Notes: a model not told the origin generated them from the sequence alone. A stretch of 64,000 bases of DNA from AP-16 sp963755055 (GCA_963755055.1 CAVWIS010000020.1:346190-410189); one strand, 5' to 3'. Positions 50,643 through 59,590 are shown, counted from the first letter of the stretch. Translations and numbers: made by a program.

Positions 50643-52250
50643 ATGAGCATAGCACGATCGGTAGCCGACGTCCTGCGTGATCACGTCGCCCTCGAGCTCG
50701 AGGGGATCGACCGGATGTACCTCAACGTCTACGTGCCGCATCTGCAGGCGGTGGGAGGCGTCGTGTGGTACCTGCGCAGCCACCGGGGCCAACGATTTGC
50801 CTCGACGACGGCGGTGGTGCCGATGACCGAGGCGTTCGTTCGCAACATCGAGGAGTTCGTCGACCGCCAAGGCATCGATCTGGTGACCTTCGATAAGCGG
50901 CAGCGCAAGGACGATGTCACCCAGCACTACCTGCGGCGCTTCGAGGGAACCGAAGGCGTGCTCTACGTCGGCAAGGCCCAGGAGAAGGCGCGGGTCATGC
51001 GCACGCAACGTCGCCAGAGCCGGACCGCGGGAGGAACCTATCCGTGGATCGTGGAATCCACCGCGATGGTCAATCACTACTATTTCTACTGTGTCGACGA
51101 GGACTTCGGGCCGTTCTTCCTCAAGTTCTGCTCGTACTTTCCGTACAACGCCAAGCTGTGCATCAACGGTCACGAGTACCTCAAGCGCCAGCTCGCCAAG
51201 CGTGGCGTGAGCTTCGAGGCCCTCGACAACGGCATCAAGTCCTGCGCCGATCCCAAGCTCGCGCAACGGCTGTGCGATGCTCTGTCGGCGAACAAGATCG
51301 ATCGATTGCTGCGCAAGTGGCTCAAGCGCTTGCCGCATCCGTTTCCGCCGCGCGACCGTGCCGCCGGTTATCGCTACCAGCTCTCCATCCTGCAGGCCGA
51401 GTTCTCGCTTACCCAGGTGCTCGACCAGCCGGTGACCGGACGCGTCTTCTTCGAGGAGGTGATCCGCGAGAACCTCGATATCGGCCGCCCCACCCAGGTC
51501 AGCCTGGTGTTCGACCGCAAGGTCACCCGCCGCACCCCCGGCCGGTTCCGCACCCGCGTCATCACCGAAGGCGTCGTGCCTTCGCTGCACGTCGACTACA
51601 AGAAGAGCCGCATCAAGCAATACCACAAGGACGGGCAGGCGCTGCGAACCGAGACCACGATCAACGACACACGCGACTTCGCCATCGGCCGACGCATCGA
51701 AAATCTCGACGAACTGCGCAAGATCGGCTTTGCCGCCAACCGACGTCTGCTCGACGTCCAACGCATCGGTCACGACTGCTTCATCGGCGAAGCGTCCTTC
51801 CAGGGCATGCAAAAGCCCGTCACCGTCGATTCCGGCCGCGCCGCCGCGCTGCGCTTCGCCGATCCCCGCGTTCAGGCCCTCTGCCACGTCTTGCTCCTGT
51901 TTCTCCTCGTCAAGGGCACATTCACCCACAAGGATGTCCGCGAGCACCTCGCTCCACTGCTCGGGCACAAGCCGAGCCAATACGCCCCGGGACGCGTCAC
52001 CTACGACTTGCGTCGCCTGCGCCTGCACGCCCTCATCGAGCGCATCCCCAAAACTCACCGCTACCGCATCACCGCCAAAGGGCTGCGCATCGCCATCTTC
52101 TACACCCGCCTCTATAACCGCTCGTTGCGCACCGGAATGGCCGTCATCTCCCCAGCCTGCACCAATCCACAGCTCCCGATCGCCAAGTCCATTCGGGCCG
52201 CCGAAACCGCTCTCGACAACTGGTACCAACATGCAAAAATCGCAGCCTAA
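50643..52250 (+). CDS. Uncharacterised 535-residue protein of the novel element (winged-helix C-terminus)
   Basis: Not a transposase or nuclease family I can name. The region 140-180 is dense in aromatic and cysteine residues (VNHYYFYCVDEDFGPFF, KFCSYFPYNAKLCINGHEY) and looks like a conserved core, with DNG at 195-197. Further motifs are FFEEVIRENLDIGRP (269-283), TRRTPGRFRTRV (295-306) and KQYHKDGQALRTETTIND (325-342), rich in basic and acidic residues suited to nucleic-acid chemistry. Residues 425-490 form a probable winged helix (YDLRRLRLHALIERI, then HRYRIT). There is no Walker motif, signal or membrane span. ATG 50643 follows the RNA junction; the frame is open further upstream, but that part is leader. 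I recall similar 'hypothetical proteins' in multiple copies in other bacteria, unverified. Confidence 0.75.
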   Translation: MSIARSVADVLRDHVALELEGIDRMYLNVYVPHLQAVGGVVWYLRSHRGQRFASTTAVVPMTEAFVRNIEEFVDRQGIDLVTFDKRQRKDDVTQHYLRRFEGTEGVLYVGKAQEKARVMRTQRRQSRTAGGTYPWIVESTAMVNHYYFYCVDEDFGPFFLKFCSYFPYNAKLCINGHEYLKRQLAKRGVSFEALDNGIKSCADPKLAQRLCDALSANKIDRLLRKWLKRLPHPFPPRDRAAGYRYQLSILQAEFSLTQVLDQPVTGRVFFEEVIRENLDIGRPTQVSLVFDRKVTRRTPGRFRTRVITEGVVPSLHVDYKKSRIKQYHKDGQALRTETTINDTRDFAIGRRIENLDELRKIGFAANRRLLDVQRIGHDCFIGEASFQGMQKPVTVDSGRAAALRFADPRVQALCHVLLLFLLVKGTFTHKDVREHLAPLLGHKPSQYAPGRVTYDLRRLRLHALIERIPKTHRYRITAKGLRIAIFYTRLYNRSLRTGMAVISPACTNPQLPIAKSIRAAETALDNWYQHAKIAA

Positions 52251-52296
52251 AAACTTGACTCAACCGACACACAAGTCGGTCAATCAAGGCCTCTAG

Positions 52297-52303
52297 TCGT
52301 CCA
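52297..52303. repeat. Right copy of possible 7-bp target duplication TCGTCCA
   Basis: Matches 50291-50297 exactly. Confidence 0.4.
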
Positions 52304-52334
52304 GGCTCCCGACAAGCTCTCAGGAGGCCGATAA

Positions 52335-53912
52335 ATGCCGCACGAACCGGACGCTGACCTTTTCCTTCCAGCGATGACCGGCCCTGCCGCTGCGGCAGTT
52401 CTGCTGCCCGCGCAACTGTTCCACGCGGCCGACGGGACCGCATACGCTGACATTGCGATGGACGGACGGCGGCAATGTTTCCGAGTTCAGAGCAAGGCAT
52501 TCCGCCAGTGTGTCGAATTAGCGTGCTACAACGCGACCGGCAAGTCACCGTCGAAATCGGCGCTCAAGGCGTGGCTGGACCGTGTTGAAGCCCAGGCGAT
52601 CCACGAAGCGCCCGAGGCCGAGGTCCACATCCGTGTCGCCGAGTTGGACGGGCGGGTGTTCATCGACCTTGCCGATGACGGCGGGCGCGCAGTGGAAATC
52701 AGCCGCGACGGCTGGCAGGTCATCGACGCCGCACCGGTGCACTTCATACGTCCGCCCCGAATGCGACTATTGCCGGTGCCTGAAAACGGCGGATCGATTG
52801 AAATGCTGCGCGGGCTGGTGAACGTGCCGAACGACGACGACTTCGTCCTCATCGTCGCGTGGTTGCTCAACGCTCTGCGCAACTCGGGGCAACATCCGCC
52901 CCTGGTTCCGAGCGGCAGCGAGGGTTCCGCGAAGACGACTTTCGCGGCGATCTTGAGCCATCTGATCGATCCGAATTCCATGCCGCTAAAGTCGCTGCCA
53001 CGGACCGAACGGGAATTGGCCGCCGAGACCCGCGAAAGGTACCTGCAGGCTTTCGATAACGTTTCGGGAATGCCGAGAACTATTTCGGACGCACTTTGCC
53101 GGCTTTCGACTGGCGACGACGCGCGACCGGTCATGATCAATGGGCTGGACGACGTGGTGAAGTTCGCCGACCTAGCCGACCGGTGCGTGTTCGTGACCTG
53201 CGATCCGATTTCCGACGAGCGACGGCGATCCGAAGCGCAGCTTTGGGCGGAGTTCGAGGCGGTCCGTGCGCGAATCTTCGGTCTGCTGCTCGACGGCGTC
53301 TCTCACGGCCTCCGCGTGTTGCCCGAGACCAGGCTCGACCGGATGCCCCGGATGGCCGATTTTGCACTCTTTGCGACCGCGTGCGAGACCAAGTTCTGGC
53401 CGTCCGGCACCTTCATGGCGGCCTACAACGGCAACCGTGCCGACGCAGTCGAACGGCTGATCGAGGCCGACGTCGTGGCGTCGGCGGTCCGTAGCTTGGC
53501 CGAGAGAACACCCGACTGGAAGGGCACGGCGACCAAGCTCAAGATCACGCTCGGGCCGATCTTCGACGGCTACGGAAGCGCGAAGCTGCCCGTCAGCGCG
53601 CGCGACCTGTCCGTGCAGCTGCGGAAAGCTGCGACGTCACTGCGCAAGGTCGGTATCCGGATCGAGTTCGGCAAGACTGGCCATAACCGGGACCGTGAGA
53701 TTACGATTACACGGGACGTGTTGCCACCGTCCGCACCGTCCGCACCGTCCGCACCGCCCGCGGCGCATCAGGAGTTGGCCGAGGGGGCACCTGGGACCGG
53801 CACCTCCAGCGCCACGACAGGCCCGGCCGAGCAAGCACCGGCAAGTCCGACGCAGGCGCCGCGATTTCGACCTACCGTGGCCAAGAGCAGAGGTCCCCTG
53901 CTGAGGAAGTAG
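52335..53912 (+). CDS. Primase-helicase-type ATPase of phage or island replication module
   Basis: 525 residues. The central P-loop VPSGSEGSAKTTFAA (about 195-209) and TRERYLQAFDNVSGM (Walker B-like, about 235-250) followed by CRLSTGD and DLADRCVFVTCDPIS resemble the C-terminal helicase ATPases of bifunctional primase-helicases common in bradyrhizobial prophages and islands. A segment of about 20 residues that I remember after LATGGG in relatives seems absent between CRLSTGDD and ARPVMING. The C-terminal 90 residues are Pro/Ala-rich with a PSA repeat. AGGAGG 7 nt upstream of ATG 52335 is a strong ribosome site. Its upstream region is interrupted by the novel element. Confidence 0.7.
   Translation: MPHEPDADLFLPAMTGPAAAAVLLPAQLFHAADGTAYADIAMDGRRQCFRVQSKAFRQCVELACYNATGKSPSKSALKAWLDRVEAQAIHEAPEAEVHIRVAELDGRVFIDLADDGGRAVEISRDGWQVIDAAPVHFIRPPRMRLLPVPENGGSIEMLRGLVNVPNDDDFVLIVAWLLNALRNSGQHPPLVPSGSEGSAKTTFAAILSHLIDPNSMPLKSLPRTERELAAETRERYLQAFDNVSGMPRTISDALCRLSTGDDARPVMINGLDDVVKFADLADRCVFVTCDPISDERRRSEAQLWAEFEAVRARIFGLLLDGVSHGLRVLPETRLDRMPRMADFALFATACETKFWPSGTFMAAYNGNRADAVERLIEADVVASAVRSLAERTPDWKGTATKLKITLGPIFDGYGSAKLPVSARDLSVQLRKAATSLRKVGIRIEFGKTGHNRDREITITRDVLPPSAPSAPSAPPAAHQELAEGAPGTGTSSATTGPAEQAPASPTQAPRFRPTVAKSRGPLLRK
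53726..53761. repeat. Nine-base tandem repeat in the ATPase gene
   Basis: ACCGTCCGC occurs three times (53726-53752) followed by a variant ACCGCCCGC; it encodes the Pro-Ser-Ala repeat in the linker of the protein. Confidence 0.9.
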
Positions 53913-54129
53913 TGCGCGATACACTCACCGACAAGCTCAGGGTCGCCCTGATGATAGTCAGATCTAGCTGTGCGACCGAGGTAAAACTTTCGCTGCTACC
54001 GGCAATTCGGGCAACCGCGTGAGAGTGGTGCAATCATTAATTTGTCTCAGTCAGAACAACGAAGTGCTCAAGACCCGATCAAAAGCGATTTGGTGGATTA
54101 CCCTATAGGGAACAAGAGGTCCAATAGCT

Positions 54130-54878
54130 ATGCCTGGTCCCCGTCCCCCTGGTTTTGAGTCCCGTACCGAGGCCCGACGCCGGCGCGACCATTACGTTCG
54201 GGTGCTTCGCCTTGGCGGTCCGGCCAAACAGGTGCTCGCCGACAAGCTTGAAAACTGTGCCGCAACGCAACCTTGCGGGTCGGAGGCGTGCCCCCTGTGT
54301 GTCGGGCAGTTTCGTCTCGATCTGTTCCGGGGAAGTCGAAAGCTACTGGACCAACACCAGCAGTGGACCCGAGCTTCCATCATCCCATCTGGTCTGCTAG
54401 CACCGTATCATGGTCTTGGCCAAGTCAACCGACAAATGTGGCGCGCAGGTTTGCGAAGCGCCTAGAAAGATCCAGCCGTAGCGACCGAATAGTAATTGGC
54501 GGACTTGATATCTCACTCAACCTGCAGGACAACGAGATTGTCGGCTGGCAGCCCCATTATTACCTGTTGATAGAAGGCCAGCCGAGCATCAGAACCGAGG
54601 AGGCAATCAAGGCGATGTTCCCGCCCGAGCCCACCGCCTTCGCGCCATATAGCTTCGGTCCAGTAACGGACTGGGACAGGGCAATTACCTACTTATACAA
54701 GTCGACGTTTTGCCGACGGTCGAGATACACGAATGACGGAAAAGGTAGAACCGTAGATAAGGCACTCAAGGGCGAAGACCTTCGTATCCTACTCGCTTTC
54801 CTCGGTCAATATTCGGTGGGCGCGCGTCTGATGTTGCGTGGTATCCGACGAAACGGGCGCCACCTAGCGCTCACCTGA
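54130..54878 (+). pseudogene. Possible replication-initiator-like gene, frameshifted
   Basis: The first frame (54130 to about 54425) encodes an N-terminus with CGSEACPLCVGQFR, a zinc-binding-like C-x4-CPLC. The product then continues in another frame from about 54430 to 54878 with RIVIGGLDISLNLQDNE and WQPHYYLLIEG, where a hydrophobic strand ending in HYY recalls the HUH region of rolling-circle initiators. The likeness is weak. An indel lies between 54420 and 54450. Its position between two replication-type ATPases on the island supports a DNA-processing role. Confidence 0.4.
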
Positions 54879-55115
54879 TAGGCCGAAATATGCGAAGCGT
54901 GTGAACGTGACGATAGGCGTGCTGTCGTCGCGATTAGCGCAGAAACGGGCAGAAAGGCCCAAGAAAGCGCTGTTTTCTGCTGACGACATGGCAACACTGG
55001 CGTGTCGTCGAGAAGCCGACGTCGAAGACGCATGAGTTGCGTAACGCTGTGTGAGTATGTGAGAACGGTGAGAAACCGGCTCACATTCTCACATCAGGTG
55101 TGAGCCGTCCGGTCG

Positions 55116-56375
55116 GTGGACGCCCGAGTTATGGAGAACCACATGGATGCAGAACGAAGAAATCGAAAAGGAAATAAGGCAAGCAGCAAACAGACAGACC
55201 AGCAATCTGGTATTCGTACCACGAACTGGAAGGTCACGCGGTTGGTGGACGAGCGGACAGGTGACTTATTCATCGGCGTTGATTTTCCAACGCGCCTTGG
55301 CGGTGCCGGCTTTGAAGTCGTCGACGAGGACCTCGCAGAAGAGCCCGGCAAGGTGAGATTGAGGCTTAAGAGGCGCGGCGCACTCTTCAAAGGTGCCAAA
55401 AAGGAACAGATCGCTTTCGTCTGGCGGTTACTGAAAACACTTCCATCGAAACCGCTGATCCTGGCCATGAAGCCGGGGTTCCGAGATGATGGGTTCGTAT
55501 TGGGCGTAAGGATGCTGGGGTCGGCAAGGGGTAGGTATCGCTGGCGAACCGGAGAGTCGAGCGACGAAATCGGAGAGATCGGTGAGTGGCTGGGTGACCG
55601 TCAAAGCTGGAATTGTGACGTCGGAGAAATTGCCTTAAAATCGAGTTACCTGACGTTCGCGATGGGTGCCGGGCTTGCCGCCTGCCTGCCCAGCTATGTT
55701 TATGCCAGCACGAATGCCCCTCTGCTCTCCGAGACTGCGGTTTTCAATTTCTCTGGGGAAAGTGGGTCTGGCAAAACGGTGGTCACCGAAGCTATAGCCG
55801 GCTTGTGCGGTCCCCCACGTCTAATCGCAAAGTGGGATTTCACCAGGCGCGGCTTGGAGGAATTCAACGAATTGCGGCATGATGTGCCGGCATGCCTCGA
55901 CGACGTAGAGAATTTCGTGGATGCTGCCGGCATTACTTTGAAGGCAGCCTTACGTTCGGTCAATCAAATTGTTACAAGTGGCCAATCGAAGCACCTTTCC
56001 AAAAAAGCGGAGCTTCCATTCCTCAGGTGGAGCAATTTCGGGTTCACGTCTAGCCCGAAAAGCCTCGAAGTAATTGCGGCCGAAGTGAACTGGCAGCGAT
56101 CAAATGGAGAGCGGGTGCGGTTTATTGATATTCCGGTTCAGCCCGTCTCCAGGGCGGGGATATTTGACCACCTTGAAGGGAGCGATATCGAACGAGTCGA
56201 ACAGGGAAAACTGCTAATCAAAAAGCTTAAACGTGGTCTGGCGCAAAACTATGGATTGATTTATCCGGCGTGGATTGAGTTTCTTTTGGCGGATGACCGT
56301 TCCCAGCGGCTTTTCAACCTCACCAATCTGTTTGTAGAGCATTCGGCTGGTCTAAGCGACGGTTGGGACGGCTAG
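55116..56375 (+). CDS. DUF927 domain ATPase, probably C-terminally truncated
   Basis: 419 residues. The DUF927 region runs from about residue 130 to the end, with YLTFAMGAGLAACLPSY, Walker A FSGESGSGKTVV (about 215-226) and an acidic segment PACLDDVENFVDAAG like a Walker B. Family proteins are usually longer, with a C-terminal helicase-like remainder; here the frame stops soon after SQRLFNLTNLFVEHSAG. DUF927 proteins are island and phage ATPases thought to act in replication. ATG 55116, 55131 and 55143 are all possible starts. Codon use is noticeably less GC-biased than that of the chromosome. Confidence 0.7.
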   Translation: MDARVMENHMDAERRNRKGNKASSKQTDQQSGIRTTNWKVTRLVDERTGDLFIGVDFPTRLGGAGFEVVDEDLAEEPGKVRLRLKRRGALFKGAKKEQIAFVWRLLKTLPSKPLILAMKPGFRDDGFVLGVRMLGSARGRYRWRTGESSDEIGEIGEWLGDRQSWNCDVGEIALKSSYLTFAMGAGLAACLPSYVYASTNAPLLSETAVFNFSGESGSGKTVVTEAIAGLCGPPRLIAKWDFTRRGLEEFNELRHDVPACLDDVENFVDAAGITLKAALRSVNQIVTSGQSKHLSKKAELPFLRWSNFGFTSSPKSLEVIAAEVNWQRSNGERVRFIDIPVQPVSRAGIFDHLEGSDIERVEQGKLLIKKLKRGLAQNYGLIYPAWIEFLLADDRSQRLFNLTNLFVEHSAGLSDGWDG

Positions 56376-56501
56376 CACTTCGATCAGCACGCATGCGATA
56401 TCGATAAGTTTTTCTTGAATTTTTGGATCATCGCATTTCTGGGCAAGGCGCAACGATTGGTCCGCTATCGACTTCAATTCATCTCGGCAATCCACTTGCA
56501 T
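56352..56501 (-). CDS. Small helical hypothetical protein
   Basis: 49 residues, starting MQVDCRDELKSIADQ and ending VLAVPTVA. GGAG lies 8 nt before the ATG on the minus strand. It is all-helical in appearance. Its 3' end overlaps the DUF927 gene by 24 bases, tail to tail. It is loosely similar in style to the small protein at 60516. Confidence 0.45.
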   Translation of the reverse strand: MQVDCRDELKSIADQSLRLAQKCDDPKIQEKLIDIACVLIEVLAVPTVA

Positions 56502-57545
56502 TGCAGATACTCCGGCCCTGATAATCAATAATCAACGAACAGCCTGCCCGATGGTTCCATTGTACCAGCGGAGCATCACTACCTCTGCCTGCGTTTTTGC
56601 CGGGTCGGCCAAAAACTGTCGAAAATGGTTATGCCCCTCAGGGGATCGTAAACCACGCCTGCGTCCCGGCCGGTCTACTGCCACCTCACGAGAGCTTGGC
56701 GAAGTGACGGGGTGGATCCGAGAACACTGGGGGTAGGCGGCCCGCGGCTGAGTTTCGAAAGAAGACCCCGGCCCGGGGGTTCAGGCCGGGGTCACCAAGC
56801 CAGTTCACTAGGGGACGGGGGGCGTGACCTGACTGGTAGAGCTTCGCCTTGTGACACCGTCAACACGGCCGTTGGGCGCAACGCGCCATCTGTGGGGAAA
56901 GGTTCAAATTCCATTTCGCACTCCTCGGCCTTCGAACGCCGCGGCCGGGCTGTTGTTGATCAGATACGCGGCGCACCGGCTGCAGAAGAACCGCGCCCTT
57001 CATCTATGAGGGCGCCCAGAGCGGTGAGCATCCGCAGATGAGCATCTGGCGGTTTTCGGTCTACGGCGGTGCGACCTTCAGCGGCGATCCCGATGCGCCG
57101 TTGGACTGCAATTCGGTCGTTGGCGCCGTCACGGGGACCAGGCAGGTGATGGCGAAATTCATCGCCTCCGCGAGCGGTGAGGCGGTGCCAGCGTAGGTAG
57201 GCAAGGTCTCTCCAAAGTCGTGGAAAGGCCCGCAGCTCGCGCTTAGCGGCATTGTTGGATATGCACGGACGGCCACGTCGAGGAAGCGGGAAGCCTCTAT
57301 CCAGGAGCGCCTTGCCAGCCTGGCGGCCATCAAGGGCGGTAAGAAACCCGCCAATGACGCGAAGGTGAGCCGAAGTACCGACACCCACAGAAAAGTGTGC
57401 CTGGACGCCAAAAAAACGACCAGATCGCCGGATTCTAATGTCTTTCGGGACGGCTGGCGCGCCGGAAGCACTGCGCAGCCCGCCTATGGCTCCCCGGGAA
57501 CCCGCCGTCTAGTTTCGTCCACGCCCTGGTCGGAAGGGGTACCCT
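56502..57545. other. Gene-poor, apparently decayed stretch
   Basis: About 1 kb without a gene I can support. It contains a strong hairpin (56765-56792), a vaguely tRNA-like segment near 56820-56930 that does not fold properly, and one short plus-strand frame (57038-57196, starting MSIWRFSVYGG) of doubtful reality. Open frames on the minus strand near 57000-57470 are compositional. Confidence 0.5.
56765..56792. terminator. Strong GC hairpin
   Basis: ACCCCGGCC at 56765-56773 pairs perfectly with GGCCGGGGT at 56784-56792 across a 10-nt loop. There is no T-run on the plus strand. It may end transcripts from either side. Confidence 0.4.
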
Positions 57546-58571
57546 GTGTCTTGCGGGTACAGTCTCGAAGATCTGGTAGCCCTTTTGCACGGGCGCGCTC
57601 CGGCGAAAGCTGACGCGGTTGCGCTCAATCGTCGGCATGTTGACCATGGCTGTCTGTCAGTCGGCCTCAAAATCCACTGTCTCGGCGACGGGAGCCAGTT
57701 CTCTGCTCTGGTGGAAGGTCTTGGAGGAGCGCAAAGGATTCTTGACATCAATTACTACAGACACCGCAGCGCCTCACTGTGCCTTGTGCTGCCGCCAGTG
57801 GGCGGTGCTCGCTCGGCGATACTGCTTCTTGAGTCTATCGAGTGCTTTATCGGGTCGAGATTGTTTAGTAACCCAGAAATCCAGATCCAAGTATGCTCGC
57901 CAGGAAGGCTCGATGCTCGTCGTTCGGCATTGTTGGCGATAGGATTCTACTTGGGGTCGGATACGTTGCGGCGCTACGTTCTGAAAGACCTCGCAACATC
58001 TTTTGCGAAAAACCGACACTACCCGCGCGGGAGACGTTTAGTGCTCTATGACGCAGAGGGGGACTTCGACCGACGTTTCGATTGGTGGGCGGGATCCGGC
58101 CAGCATCGTCTTGTCGAACCCCAACTGCCGTTTCATAACGGTCGCAGCGATGTGCTCACCGGCGGTGGGAGTAAGCTGGACATCGAGAACATCAACCTCC
58201 TAGCCACTCTTCTCGTACATGCGCAATACCGGGGTTACTGGTATCCGCTCGGCATGCAGTTTCAGGAGGAGATGGAAGCATTGCTGGAACGGCACATACT
58301 CAGCGGGCTTGTCGATGCTCCGTGGGTCCGGACAGATGATCCAAAGAGCGACGACGACGATAGGTTTTTTGCCGCTCTCCAAGAGCTTGTCGCGTATGCC
58401 TTTGAAGAAGCGGTTCGTATCAGAAAGAAAGGCGGTTTTTTCCGGGGCTGGCGGGAACTACCAGCCAGGTCATCTCGCGGTATTCTTCAAGAAGTGCAGT
58501 CTTTGCTTCAGAAGTACCGCAGTGAACTGGTCAGGCAATCGCGCCTGTTCGATCAAGGAGGTCGCGCGTGA
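57546..58571 (+). CDS. Hypothetical protein, 341 residues
   Basis: Not recognised. Begins at GTG 57546 behind AAGGGG. It is a soluble mixed alpha/beta protein with no P-loop, signal or membrane span; notable segments are LPPVGGARSAILLLESIECF and an aspartate-rich turn DDPKSDDDDRFF near residue 265. Codon use is lower in GC than in the chromosome. It overlaps the next small gene by 4 bases (GTGA), so the two form an operon. Confidence 0.6.
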   Translation: MSCGYSLEDLVALLHGRAPAKADAVALNRRHVDHGCLSVGLKIHCLGDGSQFSALVEGLGGAQRILDINYYRHRSASLCLVLPPVGGARSAILLLESIECFIGSRLFSNPEIQIQVCSPGRLDARRSALLAIGFYLGSDTLRRYVLKDLATSFAKNRHYPRGRRLVLYDAEGDFDRRFDWWAGSGQHRLVEPQLPFHNGRSDVLTGGGSKLDIENINLLATLLVHAQYRGYWYPLGMQFQEEMEALLERHILSGLVDAPWVRTDDPKSDDDDRFFAALQELVAYAFEEAVRIRKKGGFFRGWRELPARSSRGILQEVQSLLQKYRSELVRQSRLFDQGGRA

Positions 58572-58732
58572 TTCGTGGTCATCAACCCGGCTCGGAACCT
58601 ATCGACATTCCGGAGACGATTCCCAATCCGGTTGTGGTCCCCGAACCAACACGTACTCCGACAGATCCGGCTCCCAAGGAGCCAGTTCGGATTCCGGATA
58701 AGATTGCTCGCGATGCCGATATACGCAGATAG
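58568..58732 (+). CDS. Small proline-rich protein
   Basis: 54 residues from GTG 58568, overlapping the upstream stop by 4 bases. Sequence is rich in Pro, Thr and acidic residues (PETIPNPVVVPEPTRTP) and likely disordered. Function unknown; coupling suggests it works with the 341-residue protein. Confidence 0.45.
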   Translation: MIRGHQPGSEPIDIPETIPNPVVVPEPTRTPTDPAPKEPVRIPDKIARDADIRR

Positions 58733-58927
58733 AGTTGCGAGGGGGTTAGGTCAGCGAACTAGCGAGTCGCCGACGTACCCACCAATCATGGCACTCAGCC
58801 GGCTTCGGATGGAAGACAAATCGACTGCACAGAAGCGGGTCGGCGTGCCGAGCCAGAACATCACCTCAGCATGTTCAACGCGAACGCGTCGGCCGCAAAT
58901 GGAGGTCATCAGAAAACGGAGGGTTGA

Positions 58928-59341
58928 ATGTTGGAAGAGTTCAAGAAATTCGCCTTGCGCGGCAATGTTGTCGACCTCGCGGTCGGCGTGATCATCGGCG
59001 CGGCGTTCGGAGGCATCGTGACATCGTTGGTCAACGATATCATCATGCCGATCATTGGCGCGATCTCCCCTGGCGGGCTGGATTTCTCAAACTACTACAC
59101 GGCGTTATCCGGGAAGGTGCAATCCGGCCTCTCCTATGCCGACGCGAAAAAGCAAGGCGCCGTGCTCGGCTGGGGCCAATTTCTGACCTTCGCGTTGAAT
59201 TTTCTTATCATCGCATGGGTCTTGTTCATGGCGATCAGGGGAATAAACAAATTGAAGAAAGAGGAGCCGGCAGCGCCCGCCCCCGGGCCAACGCCAGAGG
59301 TAAAGCTGCTCACCGAAATCCGAGACTTGCTCAAGAAATGA
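58928..59341 (+). CDS. mscL: Large-conductance mechanosensitive channel MscL
   Basis: 137 residues. Begins MLEEFKKFALRGNVVDLAVGVIIGAAFG (N-terminal amphipathic helix then TM1), followed by the periplasmic loop and TM2 (FLTFALNFLIIAWVLFMAI) and a C-terminal helix ending LLTEIRDLLKK. GGAGGG precedes the ATG closely. The homopentamer releases solutes on hypo-osmotic shock. It is unusual to see it within island-like DNA, though its codon usage is closer to chromosomal. Confidence 0.95.
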   Translation: MLEEFKKFALRGNVVDLAVGVIIGAAFGGIVTSLVNDIIMPIIGAISPGGLDFSNYYTALSGKVQSGLSYADAKKQGAVLGWGQFLTFALNFLIIAWVLFMAIRGINKLKKEEPAAPAPGPTPEVKLLTEIRDLLKK

Positions 59342-59404
59342 ATAGTCCGGCACCAATTACCAAAAGGCTGTATCGTCGACGTGCTACGCATGGGGAGGAA
59401 AGCA

Positions 59405-59590
59405 ATGCCAAGAAGGTCATGTCCTCGATGTCACGGCCAGAGAACGATTTCCTGCTTGGCATGTCATGGCACCGGCAAAAAAGTCATCGAAAATACTCCC
59501 TGTGAACAATGCGATGGGACTGGCAAGCGTCTCTGCGATGTTTGCGGTGGCATGGGCGAAGTCGAACGTGAGCTGCCAGATTTAAGTTAG
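59405..59590 (+). CDS. Small zinc-ribbon protein with four CxxC motifs (DnaJ-type zinc finger)
   Basis: 61 residues. CPRCHGQ, CLACHGTG, CEQCDGTG and CDVCGGMG are spaced like the cysteine-rich domain of DnaJ and like anti-TRAP. GGAGG 6 nt before ATG 59405 fixes the start over an upstream in-frame ATG. It probably binds two zinc ions. It lies about 60 bases after mscL. Confidence 0.7.
   Translation: MPRRSCPRCHGQRTISCLACHGTGKKVIENTPCEQCDGTGKRLCDVCGGMGEVERELPDLS

Larger units (their letters stand above)
50298..52296 (+). mobile_element. Novel IS-like element with structured leader and one large ORF, about 2.0 kb
   Basis: The left end, AACTCAGAGGC-TGAT, and the reverse complement of the right end, CTAGAGGCCTTGAT, form an imperfect inverted repeat. 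TCGTCCA is repeated directly outside both ends. Inside are about 345 bases of structured non-coding DNA, one 535-residue ORF, and a 46-base tail with a hairpin (ACCGAC-acacaa-GTCGGT). It separates a primase-helicase gene from its expected upstream region. It does not match any IS family I know. Confidence 0.5.

Noticed and set aside
50298..52296. Group I or group II intron as explanation for the structured leader
   Set aside because: No group I P/Q/R/S core words and no domain V (GAGC...GUUC) hairpin are visible, and the protein is not a reverse transcriptase, LAGLIDADG or HNH homing endonuclease.
54806..55084. Minus-strand 92-residue frame
   Set aside because: No ribosome site, biased composition, overlaps the end of the frameshifted gene.
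56820..56932. tRNA-like segment (CTGGTAGAGC, later GGTTCAAATTCC and a GCACTCC 3' end)
   Set aside because: The acceptor pairs only 6 of 7, the D-stem has two mismatches, no anticodon stem forms and the T-stem is wrong. At most a degraded tRNA relic.
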